NCBI GenBank assembly: GCA_019137255.1
Contig: WPDH01000038.1
Location: forward strand, 21,539-85,538
DNA: 64,000 nt
From: Corinectria fuckeliana
Taxonomy: Eukaryota > Ascomycota > Sordariomycetes > Hypocreales > Nectriaceae
Reading direction: 5' to 3'
Below the pieces are notes generated by a model. It was not told the DNA's origin, made no database searches, and worked only from the letters and a program-made list of their open reading frames with translations. A program made the position numbers and the translations under genes. Positions within the stretch are counted from its first letter, which is position 1. Each line of letters starts with the position of its first letter. This document shows, piece by piece, positions 52,665 to 62,732 of the stretch.

Positions 52665-54217
52665 ATGGCGCTCCATAGCAAGAAAGAAGTCGAGGGCCTC
52701 GTCAGCAGCCTCAAACAGGTCGCACAAGCGTACTCCGATGCCCCCGACCTGAACGGCTACATGTCGCGGGTCCAAATCCTTGCCAAAGCTAGGGACCTGA
52801 CGCAAGCGCTGATCACGCCGGACCAGAAGCCCAGTTACCATGGCCTCAACGTGAGCTCACATCCCCTACCTAGTCTCCCCCCCAGCCGATAATAGCTCTG
52901 GCTTTCTCACAGGGATCTTGCTGTAGATGGCGGAGCTCGTTGCTGTCCGGACCTTTATGAGACTCAAAGTTCTCGACGCTATACCCGCGACTGGATCAAT
53001 ATCTCTCGAGGACCTCTCGACGGCCACGGGGGTTCAAGACTCGCTCTTGGGTATGCACTCATTGATTTAAGGTCCTCGAAACAGCAGACTATTAGCTAAA
53101 GATTGACTTGCTAGAGCGCATGGGACGCGTACTAGGTAATTCTTCCGCCTGGTTTCCCATGTTGCTACCGTCTTATCACTACCTACAGTTGCTTCTAGCT
53201 TTCTCGACCAGACTGAACCGGATGGCGGAGAATACAAACACACCAAGTTCTCTCTTGCCTACATCCTGGACAAACCCGCTCCCGGTCATTTGTTTCTGGC
53301 AATGTGAGCTGGCGCCTCCGAAGCGGAATAGCTACGATGCTCCACCTCACACTTGGTTCTTACCTGCCTAGGTACGATGAATGGTTCAAAAACATGCACG
53401 ACTTCGACGAGTATCTAGTTTCTAGAGGCAAGTTCACGGAGCCATGCGACCCATTGCACAACCCCTACACCGCCTACCACAAGCAGGAGGGAACGCCTGT
53501 GTGGAGCATCATGATGCAGAACCCGGAGACGCTCCAGACGTTCCAGACTAGCATGGCGGGCATCGACGTCGCAATCCCGGTCACAGGACACTTTGACTTC
53601 AGGATACTCAAGAACAGCCCGGAGGATGGGGCTCAAGGGACTGTCGAGCTGGTGGATGTCGGCGGGGGCGAAGGTGTGGTTCTCAAGAAGATTCTCGAGG
53701 CTCACCCGGAGCTCTCGCCCAAGAACTGCATGCTCCAGGAACGGCCCGAGATGATTGAGCTCGCCAAGGCACGGGATGTTCTTACTTCCGAGACTCAGCT
53801 GCTCGCGCATGACTTCATGACCGAACAGCCCGTCAAAGGGTGCGAGAACAGCCTCTGTGCACGTAAAGACTGACACTGACCCATCACCCCGCAGGCGCCA
53901 AAGCCTACTTCATGCGCATGATCCTCCACGACTACGCCGACGCCGTGGGCATCCGGATCCTCACACGCCTCGCCCAAGCAATGTCGCCCTTGTCCCGCGT
54001 GCTCGTCTGCGAGATGGTCTTGGCGCCGCGCGTGGGCGAGGCCGACTTCGCATCGGCCGTTCTCGACCAGGCGGTGATGACTATGGGCGGCAAGGAGCGC
54101 ACCGAAGCTGGCTTTCAGAAGATGTTCGAGGCGACGGGTCTCGAGCTGGTGCAGACGTGGCGCGCGGTTGGCGTTCCTGGTGGCTGCGTTGAGGCGAGGC
54201 TGAGGAGGACGGTTTAG
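52665..54217 (+). CDS. COMT-type O-methyltransferase, last splice junction out of phase
   Basis: Exons 52665-52850, 52927-53050, 53115-53135 (a 21-nt microexon), 53189-53303, 53372-about 53839 and 53895-54217. Motifs: VELVDVGGGEGVVLKKILEAHP (SAM motif I), MLQERPEMIE, FMRMILHDYAD (catalytic His with Asp) and the DUF-like dimerisation helices at the N-terminus. This is the plant-caffeate-type O-methyltransferase family common in fungal secondary metabolism. The last junction is anomalous. The expected protein continues VKGAKAYFMRM, but donor GTGCGA at 53840 leaves two bases where one is needed. One G in the GGG run at 53838-53840 is in excess. Using donor GTAAAG at 53863 restores phase, but the intron would be only 32 nt. 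It is either a frameshift mutation, an assembly error or an unusual intron. Confidence 0.8.
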
Positions 54218-54836
54218 GAGCTGTGTCCGGGAGTTACTGCGGGGTTGCAGGGAGAAAGAAAGACAGCGGGCGAGCATGCAGTAAATGTCATGAATACGAA
54301 ACAGAGAGGACATTGGAAGCTGGGAATGATGGTTGTCGAGTGGAGAATTGATACAGAGTCATTCGCGCCATCCCGCGTAAGAACTCCCCCTCAAAGGTAA
54401 CCAGAGCTATCGAGCCCGCCAATATCTGTTTCCCTTTTTAGAGCCGAGTTCCTGTTGCTTCTAGCTGAGCTAAGCTGAGCGGCATACCGCCTGCCAAGTG
54501 TTCCTGTCTCACCCGATGGACTAGGTACTTGCTGACCATGCAAAGGCAGTTCTGTTTCCGTGTAACTGTGGCGTTCCCCAAAAGTAGGCGACTCCCACTA
54601 GAGAATCTCAGAGGGCCTTTGTCAGGTGAGGGGTTGATCGAAGGGACTCTGCCTTATGTATCTACCCGCCGACCTGGCCTTCTCTGCCTAGGGGACTCCA
54701 TGCTTGACCGGAACACCCCTCTTTCACCCTTGAAACGCAAAGGAGCTCGCAGGAAACCACCAGCTAGCGGCTTGGAGCTAGAACCAGTGCTGTCTCGCCC
54801 TTGTCGCAGTCTCAGATCGACACATCGACACCTGCG
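54218..54836. other. Intergenic upstream of the intact NLR
   Basis: About 620 bp with short frames only. The first part of the NLR N-terminus could extend here, but no better start than 54837 was found. Confidence 0.4.
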
Positions 54837-57800
54837 ATGTGCCACAATACCGGGCTGGGCTGGTTAGGCGTCGGTCTTTGGGACCTGACTGAGCACCAGT
54901 GTCGCGAGGGTCTCGAGCCGGACGACTCATCGCAAGTCGAGTCTTGTTCGTCTACTAGGGACTTTCGACGCCTTTTGGAACATCTTCGACAGGGCTGCAA
55001 CGACGAACAAGCCATATTGTTGCTCGGGGCTGCCACGCACCCGGTTATCGACCTGGAGCGTCTTAGCGCCGGCTTCAAAGGCGTTGATGGGAAACTTCGG
55101 GATTGTTCAGTCATATGGGGAATGCTATACCTCCTGCTAAAGGTAATATATGAATTGCCAATCGAGGACGCCATCTACAAGACTGACACCATAGCTAGGT
55201 CGCTGCCGAGGAATCTGAGAGCTTGACACGAGTGACCAAGATCCTCAAGGAGCTTGGACATAAAATCGAGCTGTTTAACGAATCCACAACCGAGCAGATC
55301 AGTCTACACAAGAGAAGCGAGGCCGTTTCAGATATGATGATTGAAATCCTTCAATTCTTGGCACAGACTGTTGGGGCTTTCAGAAATCCCCATTTCGGTA
55401 AGCTTCTTTGATGAGATAGGGGCATCCCCAAGGGGCCACCAGCTGACATTCCGGGTCATGCCACAGAACCGTTCAACGAAGATCATTGGCTACCTATAGT
55501 GGAGCTATACAGAACACTAGAACAAGCAATTGACAAGTTGTACCAGAGAATCGTTCAACTTGCTCATGCCTTCGAACGCAGCCTACGCAACGAGGAACTC
55601 AAGAGTCTCCAAGCTCTTCTTGCAACAAGCAACCTGGCCTCTTCCACCAACGTCAAACTACCCTGCTTTATGCTAGAGGAGTCCAAGACAAGCCGAATAT
55701 TCGATCGCGACGTGATGGTGACCGAGATAGACATTTGTCTCCGGCAACAAGCAGGCGGGGAAGAGCCACGTTGTTTAGCGTTATACGGCCTCGGGGGCGT
55801 TGGTAAAAGCTTTGTCGCCATGAAATATGCACAAAGCAAGCGAGCCGAGGTTGATGCCATATTCTGGATCCTGGGCGAGACGCCGACGTCTATCGCTGAC
55901 AGCTTTACCAAGATCGCTTCGAGTCTAGGTCTGCCCAATGTGAATCCAGAGCATTCCGAGAAGAACCGGGTTTTGGCTTTGAGTTGGCTCCAATCAACTG
56001 GTAAGGGACTCGATATCCTTCTGAGAAGCTTCACTAAAGAAAAGTCGTGAAGATGCAAAATGGATTCTGATCTACGACAATGTCGAATGTGCAGAGACCA
56101 TCGCACGATACTGGCCGCTGTTTGGCCGGGGTACGATTCTGATCACGACACGAAATCACAACCTTGCATATGAGCCTGCTGGCTATGGGATAGAAGTCCC
56201 TCACTTTGATGACCAGCACGGGCTGGAGTTTATTCTGCATTTGTTGAAGCTTGACATCGGAAAGGGACCGGCCGAAGCAGAGACGAAGTCTGCCAAAGAG
56301 CTTTCCCAGAAACTGAGCGGACATGCACTAGCATTGAGCACCATGGCTGGCATGATTCACAAGAGCAGGAGGACCATCAAGCAATTCTTGGGGCAGTACG
56401 AAAAGAGAGAGCGTGATATCAACTTCAAGGAGTTGGATGCTGTCTGGCGGCTGTCGTTCGACTCGCTTAGTCCTGATGCTGTCACACTTCTCGGCATCTT
56501 CAGCTTTCTCATGCCCGACACCATACCCGATGAACTCGTAACTTATGAAGATGGGGTCGAATTGCCGACGTCTTTGGATATCTGCCAGGATGAATATTGG
56601 TTCGTGCGACTCCGTAAAATCAACGGAATTGTACTGACGTTTTCGATTCGATTTACCTCTAGCTTCTGGGAAGCTATGGATCAGCTGCTCGAACTTGCAC
56701 TTGTGAAACGAGATAGATCTTCGGGCGCCTTTTCCATACACCGGCTCGTGCAAGTGCAGTTTCAATTCTACATGAAGGACAATGACCGTCAACTCGCATT
56801 CTTCAATGCAACGACATTAGTTGACATGCGTTTTCCCAGGCGACCGCGCGACTCGCATCAGATGTACGACGTGTGGCGGCCATGCAGATTGTACTTCTCA
56901 CATGTGCAGTCTTTGATGAGAACATATGCGAAGGTCGCAGAGACCGAATCTCCCTTTAAGCCAACTAGAGCCTTTTGCGAGTTGCTGACGAGGTGCGGAA
57001 GGTATGTCTAACCTTCTAGGCAGCTAATGGTTGTCGTGGAGAAAGGGTACTCTGACAGATTATAGATACCTGGGAGAGATTGGGATGTATCGTGAAATGC
57101 AGGAACTCCTTCAGATCGCAGTGGAGGCATACAGTATTTGGGACGAAAGATACCAATATCCACTTGTCTTGGCTGACCTAGAGCGTCATAATAGTGTTTT
57201 GTGGCTGCAAAGAGGCGACTTCCATCTGAGCGAGGAGCATCAGATTCGCTCCCTTGAGATCTACGACGAACACTGCGAGGCTGACCCTGCAGCGTTTCTC
57301 GCACCCTACAACCACATGTCAAACGTGGCGGCCTCTAGACGCCGCTATGACGAGGCGATTGTGTGGCAGGAGAGGTCTGAAAGGATCCTCAGTGCCTTGT
57401 CTGACCTCGACGAAGACACTATGAAGCGCGTGGCACTCCTGAACTGCAACTTGGGACGTGCGCTGTTCCTCGCAGGCCGGGTGGATGAGGGGAGCACGAG
57501 ATTGGAACAAGCCAGACGACAGTTTACGGGATCCCAGAACTGGGCAATGCTTGCCTTGTAAGTCGAGTCCGTTTCCTATCTTTGGAGCATTAGTTTGTCC
57601 CCTTCATAACTCAAATTCGCTCCTCTAACCACTTAACTAGCACGATTTTTGCCCTTGGAAACCTCAATCACCTCTGCAAAAATGACCATTCGAAAGCCGA
57701 ACTACTTTACCACGAAGCATGGAACGTCTGGTTGAAGGAGGGACTCGCACCAACCAACGAGTTTGTCGCGTCTTGTCTGTATGGACTGGGCTGCTGCTTC

Positions 57801-58209
57801 CTTGACACGGGGCGCATTGACGGAGCTATGTAAGTTGGACGGCTCACTGCATTGCATCTCTAGCTACATAAAGGCAATAGGCACTACGCTGAAGCAAAGT
57901 GCTAGGCATGCCGAATTTGACACCCTGGGGCAGCCGAGTTGTGCTTTGCTAATTTGACGGGGTAGAAAGCACCTACAGAATGCGAGAGCCATCACGAGCA
58001 CAAGAAAAGACACACTTCCTGGAGATCATATTCGAGTCAAGGCAAAGCTGGCAGAGGCGCTTACTCTGTGCGCGACGACTAATCTGGAAGGGCGCAAGAT
58101 GCAAGCTGAAGCGGAACAGGAGCTGAAGCGACTGGCTGACAAGCTGGACCCGAAGCAACTGCCGAAGGACTATGGCTACAGTGACTTTGTTTGCATTCTA
58201 TGGCGATAG
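54837..58209 (+). CDS. Intact NB-ARC/TPR NLR-type protein
   Basis: Seven exons, 54837-55142, 55199-55397, 55467-56000, 56053-57001, 57066-57557, 57641-57829 and 57966-58209, give 970 residues with every phase consistent. The N-terminal helical domain (VIWGMLYLLLK, EILQFLAQTVGAF) is like that of the NLR at 9742-12910. The NB-ARC has P-loop LYGLGGVGKSFVAMKYA (near residue 290), WILIYDNVE (Walker B), TILITTRN and the GHALALSTMAG motif, then a winged-helix-like segment and SIHRLVQVQFQFY. The C-terminal third is TPR-like helices (EEHQIRSLEIYDEHCEADP, EAIVWQERSERILSAL, AELLYHEAWNVW). Fungal NLRs of this plan oligomerise on ligand sensing and trigger incompatibility or defence. No N-terminal death effector (HeLo, Goodbye, PNP_UDP) is fused, so it probably needs a partner in trans. 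Its stop is 33 bp from the stop of the convergent membrane protein. Confidence 0.9.
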
Positions 58210-58242
58210 GCTCGAGTGCGCCCAAATAGAGCAGTCCCTGAT

Positions 58243-59596
58243 TCAAGAATCGGTTCCCGGTGATCTAGTAGCAACCACGAGTTGTGCAATACTCAACCCT
58301 GTTTGGACAATGCTGAGCACAACTGAAACAATAGCCACGACCAGCACAGCCCAGACTGTATACCACTGCAGGGGGTCCCGCTTGTCCCTCCACATGTCGA
58401 TCATGTTGACGGGCCTCTGTCTTTTGTTGAAGCTCTGTATCGCCTCGAGCTTGCGGCCAAGCAGCGGGAACTCCGTCTCGCAACTGTATGCGGTCTGGCT
58501 TCCGGACAGAAAGGTGTAGTCTTCCGCTTCGCTGACCAACTTGATCCGGCTGTGGCCGCAGAGCTCGGCTAAGACCGGATCACAATCGCTCAGTCCCTTT
58601 GCGGCTCGTTTTATTTCGGCCGCCTTGAATGATTTTCGGGTTCGCTTGCATTGACCGAAGATGAGTCGGAAGGAAAGAAGGACCTCGCGCTTGTATGATT
58701 TGGACAACGCCTCGTTCGTATTTCCGCCCGAGAAGTAAGCCGATAGAATCCTGCCACATAGCAAAAAGTCAGTTGTGAATGAACCCGCATGGTGGAACGA
58801 ACAAGGGTGGCGGGCTTTCTCACCGGTCGAAGCAGGTGTATCCGCCTCGGGCAGGTCCCGAGAAGCAAACAGCAGGGAAGCGGAAGAGGGACAATGTCCG
58901 TGACGTGGTATCAAAGTCGAGATGCTCGAACAGTGTATCCACCCATTGTATGGTGACCCTCCCGGTAGCACGCAGAGCGCAGTAGTTCAGCAAAGATGTG
59001 TGCAAGACGCCGTAACCAGAGCTGCCATCCTTTACGGGATGCTCAGATAGGGTTATACCGAGCTTCTTGATGACATTCGAAACCGGCCGGGTTGCGATGG
59101 TGATAGGTTGGCTGAGGAACTTGGTTGGGTGGCATACTTCGAGCGTGTTTGTCCTGCTATTGTCACTGCTGGCTGAGAAGAGCATTGAGGTCCATCCAAG
59201 TACCGCGAGGATTGCTTGGATCAGGGCGTGCTTTTCCGCGATTGCGATATGGTTGAGGTTGTATTCCCTGCATATGCGAGTGCCCAATTCTTCCAACGTC
59301 GACTCCCGGTCGGTTGGGGTAGCAATCAAACTGGCTACGACGCACACGAAGCGTTCTCTCTCAAGGGCGCTAGTGTCCTTGCTCGTGAGTAAGTTTCGGA
59401 CAACGGAGTCCAGTAGATGCTTGCTTCGATCGATCTGTTGACGGACAAATTCGAGGTAAGGGTCGTACTGGCTCGATGCTCTCGGATCAAGTTGCTGATT
59501 TGGAAAGAGACAGCTAAGAAGGCTGGGATGGGAGCTTTGGTCGCACGACGACTTTCCGTCCCCTCCAGTTTTCGCCATCTCTAAATCCGACGCCAT
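58243..59596 (-). CDS. C-terminally membrane-anchored protein paired with NLR (paralogue of 13194-14525)
   Basis: Exons (minus) 59596-58824 and 58750-58243 give 426 residues from the ATG at 59596 (MASDLEMAKTGGDGKSS). The body shares ordered motifs with the protein at 13194-14525: WVDTLFEHLDFDTTSRTLSL against WVDSIALHLDYDKSSRTLS, and REVLLSFRLIFGQCKRTRKSF against EETLLSYRLLFGQCQKSRKLF. The tail is WRDKRDPLQWYTVW followed by a hydrophobic helix (AVLVVAIVSVVLSIVQTGL). The paralogue is intronless; this copy has one 73-nt intron, so they did not arise from a very recent duplication. Function unknown; predicted tail-anchored membrane protein. Its position beside an NLR repeats that of its paralogue. 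Confidence 0.85.
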
Positions 59597-60057
59597 TGAG
59601 ACCTGAAGCAGCGGTAGAAGGAAGAGGGTAGTATTATTGCGCTGCAACCATGGGATCAACTCGCGGGCCAGACTCCAGGCAATAGGTTGAGTGACCAGAG
59701 CCGGCAACTCTTCCGGTGGCCAGCCGCCGTGAGGCAGCCCAAAAGCAAGACGGCCTTGGGCATGGCCTCAGATTGACCGGTGAAATGCAGGCAGCCGCAC
59801 ACTGGGGGGTAAACGCCACCTATCAAAGATGCCGGCTGTGTAACCAGGGTGTTGGGTGTCATGGGCCGGCGTTTGAAAGAGGCCGCGAGCAACACGAGGC
59901 GCAAGCCGCAAAACCCTTGTTATTTAAGGCTCTGCCCATTCACCAGCTTCTGCTCGGTCCCCTCCTTGTCCCGTCTAAATTGCCCGTCCCTCCCCGCAAG
60001 CTAGCCTCCTTGTACTACGAAGAGAGAGTCGCCCCAATCTCATCGACACGAAATACG
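59597..60057. promoter_or_regulatory. Divergent intergenic region
   Basis: Upstream of the membrane-anchored protein gene and of the small gene at 60058. The frame continues a little beyond 59596 but without a better ATG. No other feature. Confidence 0.4.
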
Positions 60058-60246
60058 ATGCCTCAATCCATCTTAGAGCAGCCGTGGAAGAAGTGGTACA
60101 AGTCTGGGGCCTTCTCAGAAAGTAACCATTTCGTCGTTCCATATATGGCTGCCGGGAACGTCAAGGTTGGAGATGATTTGAAGCCTGTCGTAAACGCCCC
60201 CCAGCCTGATCAGCAGAAGTCGCAAGATCCCCCCAAGAGAAAATAA
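60058..60246 (+). CDS. Small hypothetical protein
   Basis: A 62-residue frame with ATG at 60058: MPQSILEQPWKKWYKSG, then HFVVPYMAAGNVKVGDDLKP and a Lys/Gln/Pro-rich tail. Codon composition is reasonable and a pyrimidine-rich leader precedes it. I do not recognise a family; there is no signal peptide or membrane segment. It may be a real small gene or the first exon of a longer one, since GGTGAGTACC just after the stop resembles a donor. Confidence 0.45.
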   Translation: MPQSILEQPWKKWYKSGAFSESNHFVVPYMAAGNVKVGDDLKPVVNAPQPDQQKSQDPPKRK

Positions 60247-60998
60247 CGGGTGAGTACCATCCTGTCTCACTTGTGGGGTATTAGGATGGCAAGTTGGGTG
60301 CTGACTTATGCCCAGGTCATGCATGGGTCGGTCAGATAGTATGCAATAGCCCGCCAATAGCTTCATCCGACGAGGCTACCTGCAGCGCCCATCCTTCCAG
60401 CCACAGTCAGTCGACAAACACGGGAAGACATTTGATGAGAAACACGTTCTTGGATTATCGGGGTCTTTGGTCGGGGCTACTACGTAGGCCTACACAAACT
60501 TGGCACCTTCTAGATAGTTGGCAATCTGATTGGAACCGATAGTCATCATTCATTTCTTTTTCAGCTCCTGCAACAGAGCCGACTCTGCAGTGTGAGGCCA
60601 TGATTGATTGGACAATATTGCTCAAAAAGCAAAGATGCCTTGCACAAACCTGCACTTGATGACGGTGGAGGCTGTCGTGTGACGTTGCTATTCCGAAGGC
60701 TGCCCCGTTATTGCACAATGTTCGTCACGCAGCACCCACTGAGAATGTGTGAGGCGTTGTTCGTGCTGAAATAAGCAAACATAAATCAGTTCATTATCGC
60801 ATGCCTCCATGCACGCACCCGAAAATGACCGAAAACGGATGCCGACGCGTCCGAGATGCCAAGGACGAAGTGATGAGGCGTGAGGGGGTGGCCAGGCTGG
60901 AGACAGCCAACGCGACGATATGAAGAGTAAGAGGAAGGGTCGATAGCTAGCCCACCTAGACGACCGACTTTCCAGAAGGATTGTGTCGGTCAGACACA
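60247..60998. other. Intergenic upstream of the CmcJ-like gene
   Basis: About 750 bp, no gene supported. Confidence 0.4.
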
Positions 60999-62026
60999 AT
61001 GACAGAGACCGCAAGAGATATTCAGTTTCTTCTCCCTTACCTTTCGCGTGAAGAGCTTTATTCGCGCGAGAAGCCGTACTCCTCCGTGTTCGATGTCTCC
61101 GACATTCCAGGTGCAAGGCCAGCAAACCACATCATTGGATTTCACCACAAGGTGATCCGTGATGCCCGCGGGCTAGAAGATCAATTCACGCTTCAGAAGA
61201 ACGGCTTCTCCTTTCTCAAAGGGAAAACCTCCATCAACCCGGAAAACGCGGTTGATCGGGAATTTCTAGCCGAACTTTACCTACCGCGGCTGCTTCAAAT
61301 ACTTGGCGCAAACTTCCCGGAGTACACGTCCGTTGAGTTTGTAGACTACCAAGTACGTGGAATACTAAGCAAGACCCCCCCGTTCCAAGGCGGAGATTAG
61401 TACATAGGCCCTCGCTTACGACGTGAAGGTTCGGAAGAGGAGCCCTGACTTTCCATCGGCTCCCGGCGCAGAGACGGAATTCGCACAGCCCGCAGCACTT
61501 CCGCATAGCGATTTTAGCACCCGCGGGTCTCTGATCAGGGTTGCTGAAGTTTTGCCAGAGGAAGCTTACAAAGGGAAAGAGTTTGACATGATCAAGCAAG
61601 TTCACGGTTCATTTCTTCTTGTTTCAACTCAAGCTGACTGTCATGTCTGTCGTGCAGCGTTTGGCAGGTCGTTTCCGGGTTAAATAATGACTGGCCACTC
61701 GCTTTGTGCGATGCTTGCACTGTGGACGTGGAACAGGACACGATGGCCAACGATGTCTTGCACCCCGACACGATTGGCGAGAACAATCTTCTTTTCCATA
61801 ACGAGAAGCACGCCTGGTATTTCTTGAGCGACCAGGATACAGATGACCTCATCGTGTTCCGAAACTCGAACTCGAAAGGACGTCGAGCAAGTAAGAGACG
61901 GTTCAAAAGGTCCCCTAGACGCCCTCTGACGCGACTGTAGTCTCTTTCCATGCGGCCGTTGATACTGGGATCAGAGGCCTACCGCCGAGGCAGAGCATCG
62001 AGAGTCGCTTTGCTGCTTTCTGGTGA
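60999..62026 (+). CDS. CmcJ/GA4-desaturase-like protein
   Basis: Exons 60999-61352, 61408-61599, 61668-61890 and 61941-62026 give 284 residues. Motifs: KVIRDARGLEDQFTLQKNGF, FLAELYLPRLLQIL, VKVRKRSPDFPSAPG, AALPHSDFSTRGSLIRV, LNNDWPLALCDACTVD, HAWYFLSDQDTDDLIVFRN and SFHAAVDTG(I)..PPRQSIE. This is the fungal family annotated as CmcJ-like, 7-alpha-cephem-methoxylase-like or GA4-desaturase-like, including AsaB and NvfI-type enzymes; the H-x-D followed by a distal His fits an Fe(II)/2-oxoglutarate-type dioxygenase. The acceptor of intron 2 is uncertain: a site 10 nt upstream fits the family better by sequence (VWQVV) but not by phase, so a one-base indel is possible. The gene ends about 80 bp before the terminal RIP block. 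Confidence 0.85.
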
Positions 62027-62104
62027 AACCCGGGATGCATAATAGGGTTTTCAGGATGAGTAAGCTGGACTGTGATAGCGGGCACATATAGTGGGCGTGT
62101 AAAA

Positions 62105-62689
62105 GTTCTAACAATGTGCCTATTTTACACTAAAAGGGTCAGCTTTTAAATAGTAATAAAATAATCTATATAAATAATAATAGATTTCTTAAAGTCCTAA
62201 TATTTAAGTTAGATCTAAATATATTAAATAGCTTATTTAGAATTTAGAGTATATTTATATAGATTTAATTATTAATTTATAAGATACTATTTTTCTAGTA
62301 GCTTATTTTATTTTTACTACTAAGAATAAAATAAGAATAAAATAGAATAAATAGAGTATTTAATTAAAATAAAAGTATAGTAATAATATTTAGCTAAGTT
62401 AGTATATAACTTAATTTTTAAGGTATTTTATATTAGGTGTTATATTTTTAATAAGTTAAATTAAAATATAGTAGTAAAATAAGTACTATAAGTAGGCTTT
62501 TTTAAGTTGTTAAAACTTTTATATATAACTATAGCTAAGCTTGTATATAAGGTGTACTAAGCCTATATATAGCTATATAATAAGAAAACCTTAAAGCAGA
62601 AAAAATATCTTATACCTATAGGTATAATACCTTATATAGTATTATAGCCTAGCTTATATAAAATAAAGTATTATATATACTTATTATAT

Positions 62690-62732
<43 letters not shown>

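Noticed and set aside
51102..54217. Secondary-metabolite gene cluster
   Set aside because: Only two methyltransferases are present; no PKS, NRPS, terpene synthase, P450 or transporter lies nearby.
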